A stretch of 12,043 nucleotides of DNA from PNAI01 sp964575715 (GCA_964575715.1 CAZNSG010000320.1:1-12043); one strand, 5' to 3'; shown: positions 1 to 7,930, counted from the first letter of the stretch. The notes: generated by a model from the sequence alone, not told the origin. Program-made: numbers and translations.

Positions 1-1302
1 GCCGCGCCAACGCTGGCGTTGATCGGGGTGTGCGCCATACTCGGCCTCTTGGTGCGCTGGCGCGAGTGTCGGCCGGTGGTCCCCATCGCGCTCATCGGAT
101 CAGCGCTAGTCGTCATCGTGCTCAACGACGCCAGCTTCATCGGCGGCTGGCGCCCGTACGATAGCGGTGATGACGGCCTGTATTACGAAGGTGCCGGACG
201 CAAGATCGCGCAATACCTGCTTGCTGGCGATTTTGCCAACGCGCTGCGCGGCGAGGAAAGCGTTTTCTATTATGGCGGCCCGGGCTTGCGCTACCTGCGC
301 GCTTTGGAGCGCTTTGTCTTCGGCGATACCAATCTTGGCTATCTCTCGCTCATGCTTTGTTTTCCGTTACTGGTGTTCGGTGTGTTCCGGCGTTTCCTGC
401 CGCCGAACTGGGCGCTGGCATTGATCATTATTTTTGTGGCGATTCCGATCGGAGGATTGTTCGGCACCAGCTACTTTCTCTATGTGAAATGGGCCGCGCG
501 GGGTTTTGCCGATCCCGCCGCCGCCGCCTTTTTCCTGGCGGGCATGCTGGTTCTTATCGGTCGGACGGAGAGCGGCCCCGATGCGCGCTTCGCTTCGGCT
601 CTGGGAGCGGGATTTCTGTTTTTCCTTGCGGTGTTTCTGCGCCCTAATGTTGCACCGATGGCGGGCGTTCTCCTGGGCGGTGCCGGCGTCGCGGCGCTAT
701 GGCACGCCCAGTATCGGCGGCTCGCCGGCATGTGTCTTGGGTTCTTGCCGGTGCTGAGCATGGCGCTGCACAACTGGTACTTCGGCGGCGTGTTCGTCCT
801 CTTCAGCAGCAACGCCACGCTCGCCGAGGGTTTGCCGATGACGCCTTCAGCCTATATTGCGGCGCTGGGAGAAGTGCTGCGGCTCGATATTTCCGGCGGA
901 AATTTTGCACGCGGCCTATGGCAGCTTGCCGGCTGGCTTGCGGGCCAAAGCGAATCCTTCGCGATGGTGCCCGTGCATGCTTTGGCGATCGCGATCGTGG
1001 TGCGCGTAGCCTTATGGGGCCGCGGTTATGATCCCTGGTTGAGGTTGACAGTGTGGGCGGTGCTGGCGGGACACCCGGTGGCGTTCTTCTATCGCCCCAT
1101 CCCACGCTACTACTACGTAACCTGGTTTCTGACGCTTGTCGTCTGTGCGGTGTGGATGCGGATCGAGGGGCTTGATCTGATGCGACGCAGGTTCCCCAGG
1201 GTGGCGGACTGGTTCACCAGACATCCGATAACAATAGCCCTGACGCGAGGCCTCGATTGGTGCATGCGCGTTGCGGGAATGGCGCCCCCCGTGCGTGCTT
1301 AA
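1..1302 (+). CDS. Polytopic membrane protein, probable GT-C-type glycosyltransferase (5' end outside window)
   Basis: The reading frame is open from base 1, so the gene begins upstream; a TTG at position 19 is only the first possible start inside the window. The 433 visible residues are strongly hydrophobic with about ten likely membrane helices. After the first two helices comes a polar loop with acidic residues (DSGDDGLYYEGAGRKIAQYL) and then FYYGGPGLRYLRA. An acidic pair in the first extracytoplasmic loop is typical of GT-C glycosyltransferases that use lipid-linked sugar donors, so a role in envelope glycan synthesis is inferred. No domain was matched by search, and it could instead be an uncharacterised membrane protein. 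It ends 5 bp from the stop of the convergent Nudix gene. The minus-strand nucleotide-sugar dehydrogenase nearby supports a glycan context. Confidence 0.7.
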   Translation, partial: AAPTLALIGVCAILGLLVRWRECRPVVPIALIGSALVVIVLNDASFIGGWRPYDSGDDGLYYEGAGRKIAQYLLAGDFANALRGEESVFYYGGPGLRYLRALERFVFGDTNLGYLSLMLCFPLLVFGVFRRFLPPNWALALIIIFVAIPIGGLFGTSYFLYVKWAARGFADPAAAAFFLAGMLVLIGRTESGPDARFASALGAGFLFFLAVFLRPNVAPMAGVLLGGAGVAALWHAQYRRLAGMCLGFLPVLSMALHNWYFGGVFVLFSSNATLAEGLPMTPSAYIAALGEVLRLDISGGNFARGLWQLAGWLAGQSESFAMVPVHALAIAIVVRVALWGRGYDPWLRLTVWAVLAGHPVAFFYRPIPRYYYVTWFLTLVVCAVWMRIEGLDLMRRRFPRVADWFTRHPITIALTRGLDWCMRVAGMAPPVRA

Positions 1303-1307
1303 TACAG

Positions 1308-1859
1308 TCAACGTCGCAGCTTGAGAAAGGAATGCACTTCGGCCAGCATGAGCGCGCCGAGGTGCAATTGCTGTACGAATTCGCCCGTCTCGATCATGCG
1401 CTGCAACTCGGCCGGCGTCACCAATTTGACCGTAAGCCCAGGCTCCGGTTCGAACGCGGCGGCGCGCTCGCCGGCTTCCACGAAGAACGAATGGATGCGG
1501 TTGCTCAGCCGGCCCGTGCACGCCGCTGCCGTTCCAAGCGGATGAATTGCAAGTGCGGGATAGCCGGTTTCCTCCAGCAGCTCGCGCCGGCAGCTGTCCG
1601 CCGGACTCTCACCGGAGTCCACAAGTCCGGCGGGCAGCTCCCAGCTGAAGGACTCGATCGCGGGCCGATACTGCCGCACGATGGGAATGCGTCCATCGGG
1701 TATGCGCGCGACAATCGCAAGATAGTCACTTTGCCCAACCGCATGGTAGGTCTGCAACGGTTCTCCCGGCGCGAACTCGACATCGCGCGCGATCACGTCC
1801 ATCCATGGCGATATCTTGGTGACCCGTCGCGCGCGGATTTTTGGCCATTCCTCGCTCAT
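1308..1859 (-). CDS. Nudix hydrolase, ADP-ribose pyrophosphatase-like
   Basis: The 183-residue protein has a complete Nudix box at about residues 78-100, fitting G-x5-E-x7-R-E-L-L-E-E-x-G-Y. It includes the glutamates that bind the catalytic metal. The preceding FSWELPAGLVDSGE is typical of the ADP-ribose pyrophosphatase/NudF group, which splits ADP-ribose or nucleotide sugars into a nucleoside monophosphate and a sugar phosphate. The length fits this group. The ATG start is preceded by GGCGGA. It lies 92 bp downstream of the nucleotide-sugar dehydrogenase on the same strand, so co-transcription is possible, and a nucleotide-sugar substrate would make sense there. The exact substrate cannot be read from the sequence. 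Confidence 0.88.
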   Translation of the reverse strand: MSEEWPKIRARRVTKISPWMDVIARDVEFAPGEPLQTYHAVGQSDYLAIVARIPDGRIPIVRQYRPAIESFSWELPAGLVDSGESPADSCRRELLEETGYPALAIHPLGTAAACTGRLSNRIHSFFVEAGERAAAFEPEPGLTVKLVTPAELQRMIETGEFVQQLHLGALMLAEVHSFLKLRR

Positions 1860-1951
1860 GTGATCCGCCCGCTAGGTTGGTGCCGCTTCAAACTGACCGT
1901 GCTCGGCGGCCGTCGCAGCATGGCCGTGGCGAAGTCTTGCGGCGTCATCGC

Positions 1952-3193
1952 TCAATAGACGACGTTGGCATGCTCGAGAAATCCCCAGACGTCGACCACC
2001 GGCTTGCCCTTTAAATCGGCCTTCCGGTAACTCTGATGCGGCGTGCACAGGATCAAGAGATCGCTGCGCGCGATCACTTCGTCAAGCGGCAGCAACCCGG
2101 GATCGATGGTGACGAAAGGATCGGTGGTCAGCACTTCACGCGCGTAACTGCTCAAGGCTTTCTTGAATTTGTAGCTTAGTGATGCGCGGATATCATCAAT
2201 ATCGGCCTTAAAAGCCATGCCCAGCAGACCGATCGTCATCTTGGGGAGGTCATGGTTTCGCCGCAGGTCGGCGATCACCTGCAACACCAGACCTTCGTTG
2301 ACAAGAATGGCTGCATTGCCAAGACCAAACTCGTTGCGCGCGAATGCCAGCAGCTGCATCGTGTCTTTGACCAGACAGGGGCCCGCGGCGAATCCGGGCC
2401 GCGGAATATTCTTGGCGCGCGGATAGTTGTGTTTCATCGCCCGCAGGATGCGGTGGTAATCGAGTCCCGCCGACTTGGAGATCAGGTAAAATTGGTTGGT
2501 CACCGCAAATTCTATATAGCGGTAGGCATTGTTGAACAGCTTGGCGAACTCGGCCTCGATCGGAGCGAGCGTTACGAGTTCGGGCGAGATCGGCCCGAAC
2601 AAGGCCTCGGCATCCTCCTGGGCTTCTCGCGAAGTGCCGCTGATGATCTGCGGCATCCGGGCCAGTTCCTCAATGCCATGGCCTTGCACAATTCGTTCCG
2701 GACAAAATGCAACCTTAAGCTTTCGCCCTTGCCGCTTGAGATGCTCGTCGATCCAGTCCGCGGTGCCGGGATAGAGCGTTGAGCGCAATACGAGCAATTG
2801 TCCGTCGCGCATGTGGGGCACAAGCGCATCGATGCAATCTTGCACGACGCGCCGTTCCGGATTGAGAAATTCATCAACCGGCGTGCCGATCGTAACGATC
2901 ACCGCGCCCTTGGTAGAAATCTCGCTCGGTTTGCTGGTGAAGAACAGGCGCTTGTCGCGAAGCGCCGTGTTCAGCAAATCTTGTGCGCCGTGCTCGATGA
3001 ACGGAAGACGGCCCGCCTTCAGTGTCGCGAGACTCTCCTCATTGATGTCGTTGACATTGACGGCAAAACCCTTGGCCGCGAACGCCAGCATAAGCGGTAT
3101 TCCGACATGTCCGGCGCCGCCCACGATGGTCAAGTCGGCGGTCTGCGCCGTAACGGCTGCCTGGTGGGACATCTGGATATTGGCGATGTTCAA
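1952..3193 (-). CDS. Nucleotide-sugar dehydrogenase (UDP-glucose/GDP-mannose dehydrogenase family, WecC-like)
   Basis: The 413-residue protein has the family's layout. An N-terminal Rossmann NAD site (GGAGHVG, residues 25-31) is followed by the acidic end of beta-2 (VNDIN), then GTPVDE at 103-108 and CPERIVQG at 164-171. The conserved Lys/Asn stretch EFAKLFNNAYRYIEFA is at 215-230. The catalytic cysteine sits in GPCLVKD (C273), and a second Rossmann half (GLLGMAFK) starts at 322. Such enzymes oxidise the C6 hydroxyl of a nucleotide sugar to a uronate, using two NAD. The motifs resemble the UDP-ManNAc/UDP-GlcNAc dehydrogenase branch more than UDP-glucose dehydrogenase, but the substrate is not certain. 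The first start is TTG with GGAGA about 7 bases upstream; an in-frame ATG 7 codons later (3172) is the alternative. The product likely feeds a surface polysaccharide. Confidence 0.9.
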   Translation of the reverse strand: MNIANIQMSHQAAVTAQTADLTIVGGAGHVGIPLMLAFAAKGFAVNVNDINEESLATLKAGRLPFIEHGAQDLLNTALRDKRLFFTSKPSEISTKGAVIVTIGTPVDEFLNPERRVVQDCIDALVPHMRDGQLLVLRSTLYPGTADWIDEHLKRQGRKLKVAFCPERIVQGHGIEELARMPQIISGTSREAQEDAEALFGPISPELVTLAPIEAEFAKLFNNAYRYIEFAVTNQFYLISKSAGLDYHRILRAMKHNYPRAKNIPRPGFAAGPCLVKDTMQLLAFARNEFGLGNAAILVNEGLVLQVIADLRRNHDLPKMTIGLLGMAFKADIDDIRASLSYKFKKALSSYAREVLTTDPFVTIDPGLLPLDEVIARSDLLILCTPHQSYRKADLKGKPVVDVWGFLEHANVVY

Positions 3194-3451
3194 CGCTGTT
3201 TCTCCAACATTAGAACAATCCGTGGACCCATGCGACGCTGTGTGTGCCAGTTACCGCATTAATGGCTGAATTTGCGTTCGATGCCATCAGCCGGTAGCAA
3301 GCTGCTTAGCATGAAGCAATGTTGCGACCAAGTCGCGGGGCCGGCCTCGCCGCCACGCGCGGCAAGTGCGGAGCGGGCTGCTGGTTGCCGAAATCCAGCC
3401 TCCCGCCCCGCGCGATTTGTGTAAGTCAATGCGCCAGCGAAAGGACAGCAC
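3194..3451. other. Divergent intergenic region between the dehydrogenase and amidohydrolase genes
   Basis: This 258-bp spacer separates two divergently transcribed genes, so it should hold both promoters. I see no convincing -35/-10 pair and no strong palindrome. The only clear signals are the ribosome binding sites at each end: GGAGA before the TTG of the dehydrogenase and AAGGA at 3441-3445 before the amidohydrolase ATG. Confidence 0.5.
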
Positions 3452-4450
3452 ATGATCATAGATATCTACACCCATATTTTCCCGGATCGGTTTTTTCAGG
3501 AGCTGGAACGCGGCTCGCCCAAGCTCGGGAACATGGGCAAGCGGCTGCGCGCGGTGAAGAAGCTTTTCGATCTCGACGCCCGCTTTCGCGAAATGGACGA
3601 ATTCGGCGACTACCGGCAGATCATCTCGCTGCCCAATCCGCCGATCGAGGATATTGCCGAAGGCGAGGTCGCCAGGAAACTTGCGGAGGTCGCAAACGAC
3701 TCCATGGCTGAGCTGTGCGTGCGCCATCCGAAACGTTTCCCCGCTTTCGCCGCGGCCGTCTCCCTCGACGACGTCGATTCGGCGATCAAGGAAGCCGATC
3801 GCGCCATCAAAACGCTCGGCGCGCGCGGCATACAAATCTTCACCAACATTGCCGGGCATCCGCTCGACGAGCCGCGCTTTGCGCCGTTGTTTGCAGCGCT
3901 TGCTGCCCACGACCTGCCGATCTGGCTGCACCCGGCGCGCACCGCCAGCATGCCGGACTACGCGTCCGAGACCAAATCGCGCTTTGAAATGTGGTGGTGC
4001 TTCGGCTGGCCGTACGAAACAACGGTCGCCATGGCGCGGCTGGTGTTCTGCGGGCTGTTCGACCGCCATCCCAAGCTCAAGATCATCACCCATCATCTTG
4101 GCGGCGGAATGATTCCCTATTTCGACGGCCGGATCGGTCCGGGCATGGACGTGCTCGGCAGCCGCACCATCGACGAGGACTACTCAAATGTTCTCTCCTC
4201 GCTCAAGCGGCCGCATCTTGACTACTTCCGCGAATTCTATGCCGACACCGCCATGTTCGGCGGCAAATATGGCCTGCCGTGCGGTCTTGATTTCTTCGGC
4301 AGCGATCACGTGGTGTTTGCGACCGATGCGCCGCTCGGCCCCATCGCCAAGACACTCGCGGTCATGGATGAGCTCGGCCTTGACGCGGCAACACGGCGCA
4401 AGATCATGGCCGGCAATGCCGAACGGCTGATGAAGATGAGCCTGCAATAA
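3452..4450 (+). CDS. Amidohydrolase-superfamily protein (COG2159, ACMSD/resorcylate decarboxylase-like)
   Basis: The 332-residue TIM-barrel protein belongs to the amidohydrolase 2 family, metal-dependent hydrolases and non-oxidative decarboxylases such as aminocarboxymuconate-semialdehyde decarboxylase. Expected metal or active-site positions are visible: IWLHPAR (H160), ITHHLGGGMIPYF (H214/H215), the family motif YADTA (263-267) and FATDAPLG (D292). At the N terminus MIIDIYTHIFP has Tyr6-Thr-His8 where many relatives have His-x-His, so one metal ligand position is changed. I believe this is a trait of a subfamily, but I could not check it. The ATG is 6 bases after AAGGA. The gene is cytosolic by composition and probably acts in aromatic or organic-acid catabolism. 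The true substrate is unknown. Confidence 0.85.
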   Translation: MIIDIYTHIFPDRFFQELERGSPKLGNMGKRLRAVKKLFDLDARFREMDEFGDYRQIISLPNPPIEDIAEGEVARKLAEVANDSMAELCVRHPKRFPAFAAAVSLDDVDSAIKEADRAIKTLGARGIQIFTNIAGHPLDEPRFAPLFAALAAHDLPIWLHPARTASMPDYASETKSRFEMWWCFGWPYETTVAMARLVFCGLFDRHPKLKIITHHLGGGMIPYFDGRIGPGMDVLGSRTIDEDYSNVLSSLKRPHLDYFREFYADTAMFGGKYGLPCGLDFFGSDHVVFATDAPLGPIAKTLAVMDELGLDAATRRKIMAGNAERLMKMSLQ

Positions 4451-4536
4451 CCGTGGACGAATTTCCTTTGAGCGTTGTACGGAGGAATATTCCGTGTCCT
4501 CGCAAATTGGAGTGTAATCCCAAGTTGGAGTCCTGG

Positions 4537-5127
4537 ATGCGGTATGGTCTAAACGTCGAAAAGGTTGCCCGCATGTTTGCAGCGTTTTTATTTGGAGCTG
4601 GATTGGCCGCTTGCGCCGCTGAACAGCCGACAACCTCGGAACCGCCCAGCTTCTATGTCAGCCTCGTCGCGGCGCGCGCCAAACTCGATGCCAAGGCTGC
4701 GGCGTCGATGATTTCCGGCTACCGCCGCAACCACGGACTTGGGCCCGTATCGCTCGACCCGGAACTCATGCGGCTGGCTCAGGCGCAGGCCCGCACGATG
4801 GCGGCCCGCAACGAAGTCGGGCACAATGTCGGCGTCAATTTCACCGAGCGCATCAGAAATTCCAGGGTCAGGGCCAGGGCGGTGGTGGAGAACGTTGCTG
4901 CCGGCTACCACACGCTGGCGGAGGCGTTCTCCGGCTGGCGTGATTCGCCCGGGCACCGGGCGAATATGCTGACTCAGGAAGCCACCCGGATAGGCATTGC
5001 CGCAGTCTATGCACCGGGTTCCAAATATAAGGTTTTCTGGGTGTTGATCCTGGCGTCCCCCAACGAAGGCCAAAATGACAAGCAAAATCCAGGGGTTTGG
5101 CCGTTTATGGTGTTACCTCCAAGTTAA
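4537..5127 (+). CDS. CAP/SCP-domain (PR-1-like) predicted lipoprotein
   Basis: From the ATG at 4537 (GGAG at 4527-4530) the protein has 196 residues. It has a positively charged start, a hydrophobic stretch MFAAFLFGAGLAAC and a lipobox-like L-A-A-C with Cys26, so export and lipidation are predicted. The rest is one CAP domain with signature residues: H96 in VGHNVG, E119 in VVENVAAG, GWRDSPGHRANML with H140, and FWVLILASP near the end. Bacterial CAP proteins are secreted or envelope-bound; their biochemical role is mostly unknown. The frame extends upstream to a GTG at 4453, adding 28 residues that contain no signal and would bury the lipoprotein signal, so the later start is preferred. It lies 86 bp after the amidohydrolase. 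Confidence 0.85.
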   Translation: MRYGLNVEKVARMFAAFLFGAGLAACAAEQPTTSEPPSFYVSLVAARAKLDAKAAASMISGYRRNHGLGPVSLDPELMRLAQAQARTMAARNEVGHNVGVNFTERIRNSRVRARAVVENVAAGYHTLAEAFSGWRDSPGHRANMLTQEATRIGIAAVYAPGSKYKVFWVLILASPNEGQNDKQNPGVWPFMVLPPS

Positions 5128-5238
5128 GTCATCCACCGAAATCCCAATGTTTATGGGCGAATCCTGTGTTATCCGATTGCGGAGCGCACAATTCTGTGTT
5201 TTCAAACCAGCATTCATTCCAAGGGGAGAGGCGACACC

Positions 5239-5550
5239 ATGGCCATGCAGCCCGCTACGAGCAAACCAAAAGTAAACACCGTCAGTCTCAAACACCTCGC
5301 CGCGAGCCTCGCGGGCGACCACGAAATGCCGAAGAAACAAGCCGAGGCCATCCTTGGGGACCTGGTCAATCTGATCACCAAGCACCTCAAGAAGGGCGAT
5401 CGCATCCGTCTTGCGGGTCTCGGGATCCTGGTGGTGAGACGCCGCGCCGCACGCATGGGGCGTAACCCGGCGACCGGCGTGCCGATCCAGATCAAGGCGA
5501 GCAAGAAGGTCGCCTTCCGGGCGGCCAAGGATCTCAAGGAAGCGATCTAG
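5239..5550 (+). CDS. HU/IHF-family DNA-binding protein
   Basis: The 103-residue protein matches the HU fold over about residues 15-103. The helical dimerisation part (VSLKHLAASLAG through KKQAEAILGDLVNLITKHLKKGD) is followed by the beta region RIRLAGLGILVVRRRAARM. The C-terminal DNA-binding arm is GRNPATGVPIQIKASKK. It carries about 14 extra N-terminal residues (MAMQPATSKPKVNT) compared with E. coli HU; such tails occur in alphaproteobacteria. Two in-frame ATGs lie two codons apart; the first follows a strong purine-rich site, GGGGAGAGG at 5222-5230. It presumably compacts or bends DNA in the nucleoid. It is monocistronic by context, ending 32 bp before a hairpin terminator. The arm has Gly-Arg-Asn-Pro intact, so a functional DNA-binding protein is expected. 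Confidence 0.93.
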   Translation: MAMQPATSKPKVNTVSLKHLAASLAGDHEMPKKQAEAILGDLVNLITKHLKKGDRIRLAGLGILVVRRRAARMGRNPATGVPIQIKASKKVAFRAAKDLKEAI

Positions 5551-5581
5551 CCGCGCCTCATCGAACGGCCTAAAAATCGGG

Positions 5582-5604
5582 CGCCCAGCCGTTGCGGCTG
5601 GGCG
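5582..5604. terminator. Bidirectional hairpin terminator between convergent genes
   Basis: A perfect 9-bp inverted repeat, CGCCCAGCC and GGCTGGGCG, flanks a 5-base loop (GTTGC). It lies between the HU gene and the minus-strand 72-aa gene. On the minus strand the stem is followed closely by a run of five T (complement of TAAAAAT at 5570-5576), a good intrinsic terminator. On the plus strand the tail is only moderately T-rich. Confidence 0.8.
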
Positions 5605-5630
5605 TCTGCGTTGTGTGCTTTGCTGTTGGG

Positions 5631-5849
5631 TCAGTGAACCTTGACGGATTTGTCTTCCATCAAATTGAGGACGATGAATTGATCGTCGGCAACCTTCACC
5701 ACGGCGGCAATGGCTTCGTCCGGATCTTCCGTCGGCCGCGCGTCGGCATCGTACATCTCATAGAAATATCTGGTGACGCCGTCCGAGCAATAGGCGGTAC
5801 GCTCGTCAACATTTACCAGAACGACATCGATATCGATCACAACACGCAC
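5631..5849 (-). CDS. Small acidic protein of unknown function (72 aa)
   Basis: I do not recognise this protein. From a GTG start it reads 72 residues, acidic (DIDVVLVNVDERTAY, DADARPTEDPDEA) with a hydrophobic alternating segment near the end (DDQFIVLNLMED). No signal peptide or membrane helix is visible. It looks like a folded small cytosolic protein rather than a random frame, but support is limited. A nearby ATG is out of frame, and only a weak GAG precedes the GTG. A hairpin with a T run on its coding strand lies just downstream, which supports a real transcript. Three 16-bp-phased repeats lie about 45-85 bp upstream of its start and could be control sites. The plus-strand frame over the same DNA is judged to be the shadow. 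Confidence 0.5.
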   Translation of the reverse strand: MRVVIDIDVVLVNVDERTAYCSDGVTRYFYEMYDADARPTEDPDEAIAAVVKVADDQFIVLNLMEDKSVKVH

Positions 5850-6313
5850 TCATTCTCAAACGCAACTTGACTGCTACGCACCAAATCTTACGCACTTAGT
5901 TTCTTGAGCACTTAGTTTCTTACACACTTAGTTTTGTCGCGTGCGCCTGACTTTTAGATTCCGACTTATACGCATGATTTCGAAAGTTGCAGCGCCCTTG
6001 TGACGATCGTCAAAATTAAGACTAGCTCGTTTTGTTGGCCTGAACAATTACGGGGCATTCGCTATTTTTGTGGTGTGCGTCGAACAAGCAACAGTGCGTG
6101 AAAAAACAGATTCTATTTGATGTCTCGCGACTGTGCGCTGCGATAATGCCGGATTGGCCGAATGACTCACCGGCCAAGAGCGGGAAAACACAGAAATTAT
6201 CTTGCGACTCCGGTATTTTGTCCCGTGCGCACCCGCATGGCGGTGTTTCAAAAGGGGACGATTTTGGTGCATCGGCTGGACCGTTTGGCGCGGCCTTATT
6301 AGTTTTACGCTCG
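5850..6313. other. 464-bp stretch without a convincing gene
   Basis: The region is less GC-rich than its surroundings. Besides the CACTTAGTTT repeats it holds a perfect 12-bp palindrome TGACGATCGTCA (6001-6012). It also holds a 7-bp inverted repeat TTGGCCG/CGGCCAA with a 10-base spacer (6154-6177), possibly an operator or small hairpin. Frames cross it on both strands: the acyl-CoA synthetase frame extends upstream to 6068, and a minus frame covers 6022-6333. Neither has a credible start, ribosome binding site or recognisable protein. It presumably includes the promoter of the downstream gene. Confidence 0.5.
5893..5934. repeat. Three phased direct repeats of CACTTAGTTT (16-bp period)
   Basis: The 10-mer CACTTAGTTT occurs at 5893-5902, 5909-5918 and 5925-5934, exactly 16 bp apart. 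The first two copies extend to the identical 14-mer GCACTTAGTTTCTT. The spacing is about one and a half helical turns. They lie upstream of the minus-strand small gene, within the long gap before the acyl-CoA synthetase gene. A regulator-binding array is possible; slippage-type short tandem repetition is the alternative. Confidence 0.75.
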
Positions 6314-7930
6314 ATGTTGCCGCCCATCCGCAATTACGACGAACTCTACCGGCAGTTTCGCTGGCAGGTGCCGGCGCACTTTAATATTGCTGTCGATGCC
6401 TGCGACCGCTGGGCGGCGAGCGATCCGCGCCGGCTCGCGATCGTCGCGGTGCGGCCCGACGGGCACGTGCAGGAAATCACCTATGGTTGGCTAAAAGAGT
6501 CCTCGAACCGGCTCGCGAACGCGCTGCGCGCGCATGGCATCGGCCGCGGCGACCGGGTGGCGATCTTACTGCCGCAGGCGCCCGAGGTGGCGGCCATTCA
6601 CATCGCGATCTACAAACTTGCCGGCATCGCGGTGCCGCTCGCTATACTGTTCGGCGTCGACGCAATTTCTTATCGTCTGCAAAACTCCGGCGCCAAGGCG
6701 CTGATTACCAACGCGCAAGGTCTTACCAAACTCGCGCCCATCCGCGCTGAAGTTCCCGGCGTCGAGCTCATCTTCTCGACCGACGGACCCGAAGCCGGCG
6801 CGCTTGGATGGCATGAGACGCTTGCGCGCGCTTCCGCGGACTTCACACCCGTGATGACGTCGGCCGACGATCCGGCAATGATGGTCTACACCTCCGGCAC
6901 CACCGGCCAGCCCAAGGGGGCGGTGCATGGCCATCGCGTGCTGCTCGGCCATCTTCCCGGCATTGAGATGCACCACGAGTTCTTTCCGCAGCCCGGCGAC
7001 CGCCTCTGGACGCCCGCCGACTGGGCGTGGGCGGGCGGGCTGTTCAACGTGCTGCTGCCCGGTCTCTATTGCGGCGTTCCGGTCGTGGCGCGCCGCTTCG
7101 ACCGCTTCGATCCGGAAGAGGCTTTCGCGCTCATGGCCCGCCACGGCGTGCGCAATGCGTTCATACCGCCCACTGCATTGAGAATGCTGCGCTCGGCGCC
7201 GAGCCCGCAAGGCCGCCATGATGTCCGGCTGCGCACGGTCGGATCGGGCGGCGAGGCGCTGGGCGCGGAAACCTACGAATGGGGCAGGTCGGCGCTTGGG
7301 CTCACCATCAACGAATTCTACGGTCAGACCGAATGCAACATGGTGCTCTGCGCATGCGGCGCGATCGGCGTGTCGCGTCCGGGCGCGATCGGCAAGCCGG
7401 TGCCCGGCCACACGGTCGCGGTGATCCGCCCCGATGGCGAGCAAGCAGTGGCGGGAGAGGCGGGCCAGATCGCCATGCGCCGGCCCGATCCGGTGATGTT
7501 TCTGGAATACTGGGACCGGCCACAGGCCACGCGCGAAAAATTCATCGGCGACTGGATGACCACCGGCGACCAGGGCTTCGTCGACGAGGACGGCTATTTT
7601 CATTTTGTCGGCCGCGACGACGATGTCATCACCTCGTCGGGCTATCGCATCGGACCGACCGAAATCGAGGATTGCCTGATCAAGCATCCGGCAGTGGCGT
7701 TGGCCGCCGTGGTCGGCAAGCCCGATCCGATGCGCACCGAGATCGTCAAGGCTTTCATCGTGCTCAAACCAGATCACGCGCCGTCCGAAGCGCTTGCGGC
7801 AGACATCCAGGCCTTCGTCAAGACGCGGCTCTCGGGACACGAGTATCCGCGCGAGGTCGCCTTCATCGACGAGATGCCGATGACCACGACCGGCAAGGTG
7901 ATCCGGCGGCTGTTGCGCGCACGGGGATGA
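6314..7930 (+). CDS. Acyl-CoA synthetase (AMP-forming, ANL superfamily)
   Basis: From the ATG at 6314 the protein has 538 residues. It has all core motifs of AMP-forming ligases: the phosphate loop YTSGTTGQPKG (192-202), GSGGEALG (310-317), FYGQTE (335-340), TGD (417-419), the hinge arginine in VGRDDD (R434), GYRIGPTEIE (443-452) and the C-terminal catalytic lysine in TTTGKVIRR (K528). It should activate a carboxylic acid with ATP to an acyl-adenylate and transfer it to CoA. Overall it resembles the acetyl-CoA/medium-chain acyl-CoA synthetase branch, but the acid is not determinable here. The start was chosen because homology-like sequence begins with MLPPIRNYDELYRQF. The Shine-Dalgarno site is weak, and the frame extends 82 codons upstream without plausible protein. 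It likely works in organic-acid catabolism. Confidence 0.92.
   Translation: MLPPIRNYDELYRQFRWQVPAHFNIAVDACDRWAASDPRRLAIVAVRPDGHVQEITYGWLKESSNRLANALRAHGIGRGDRVAILLPQAPEVAAIHIAIYKLAGIAVPLAILFGVDAISYRLQNSGAKALITNAQGLTKLAPIRAEVPGVELIFSTDGPEAGALGWHETLARASADFTPVMTSADDPAMMVYTSGTTGQPKGAVHGHRVLLGHLPGIEMHHEFFPQPGDRLWTPADWAWAGGLFNVLLPGLYCGVPVVARRFDRFDPEEAFALMARHGVRNAFIPPTALRMLRSAPSPQGRHDVRLRTVGSGGEALGAETYEWGRSALGLTINEFYGQTECNMVLCACGAIGVSRPGAIGKPVPGHTVAVIRPDGEQAVAGEAGQIAMRRPDPVMFLEYWDRPQATREKFIGDWMTTGDQGFVDEDGYFHFVGRDDDVITSSGYRIGPTEIEDCLIKHPAVALAAVVGKPDPMRTEIVKAFIVLKPDHAPSEALAADIQAFVKTRLSGHEYPREVAFIDEMPMTTTGKVIRRLLRARG

Noticed and set aside
3287..4096. Minus-strand 269-aa frame opposite the amidohydrolase
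   Set aside because: No recognisable domain, and it would cover the 5' half of a gene with a clear family assignment and ribosome binding site.
4453..4536. GTG start for the CAP-domain protein
   Set aside because: It would place 28 polar residues before the lipoprotein signal, and there is no ribosome binding site at proper distance; the ATG at 4537 has GGAG.
5592..5870. Plus-strand 92-aa frame overlapping the small acidic gene
   Set aside because: It begins inside the terminator hairpin of the HU gene and has no ribosome binding site; the minus-strand frame has the better terminator context.
6068..6313. N-terminal extension of the acyl-CoA synthetase (82 extra residues)
   Set aside because: The extension is cysteine-rich, shows no ligase-like sequence and no good start; the family-like sequence begins at MLPPIRNYDE.
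6022..6333. Minus-strand 103-aa frame across the promoter region
   Set aside because: No ribosome binding site, odd composition and overlap with the start of the well-supported synthetase gene; not recognisable as a protein.
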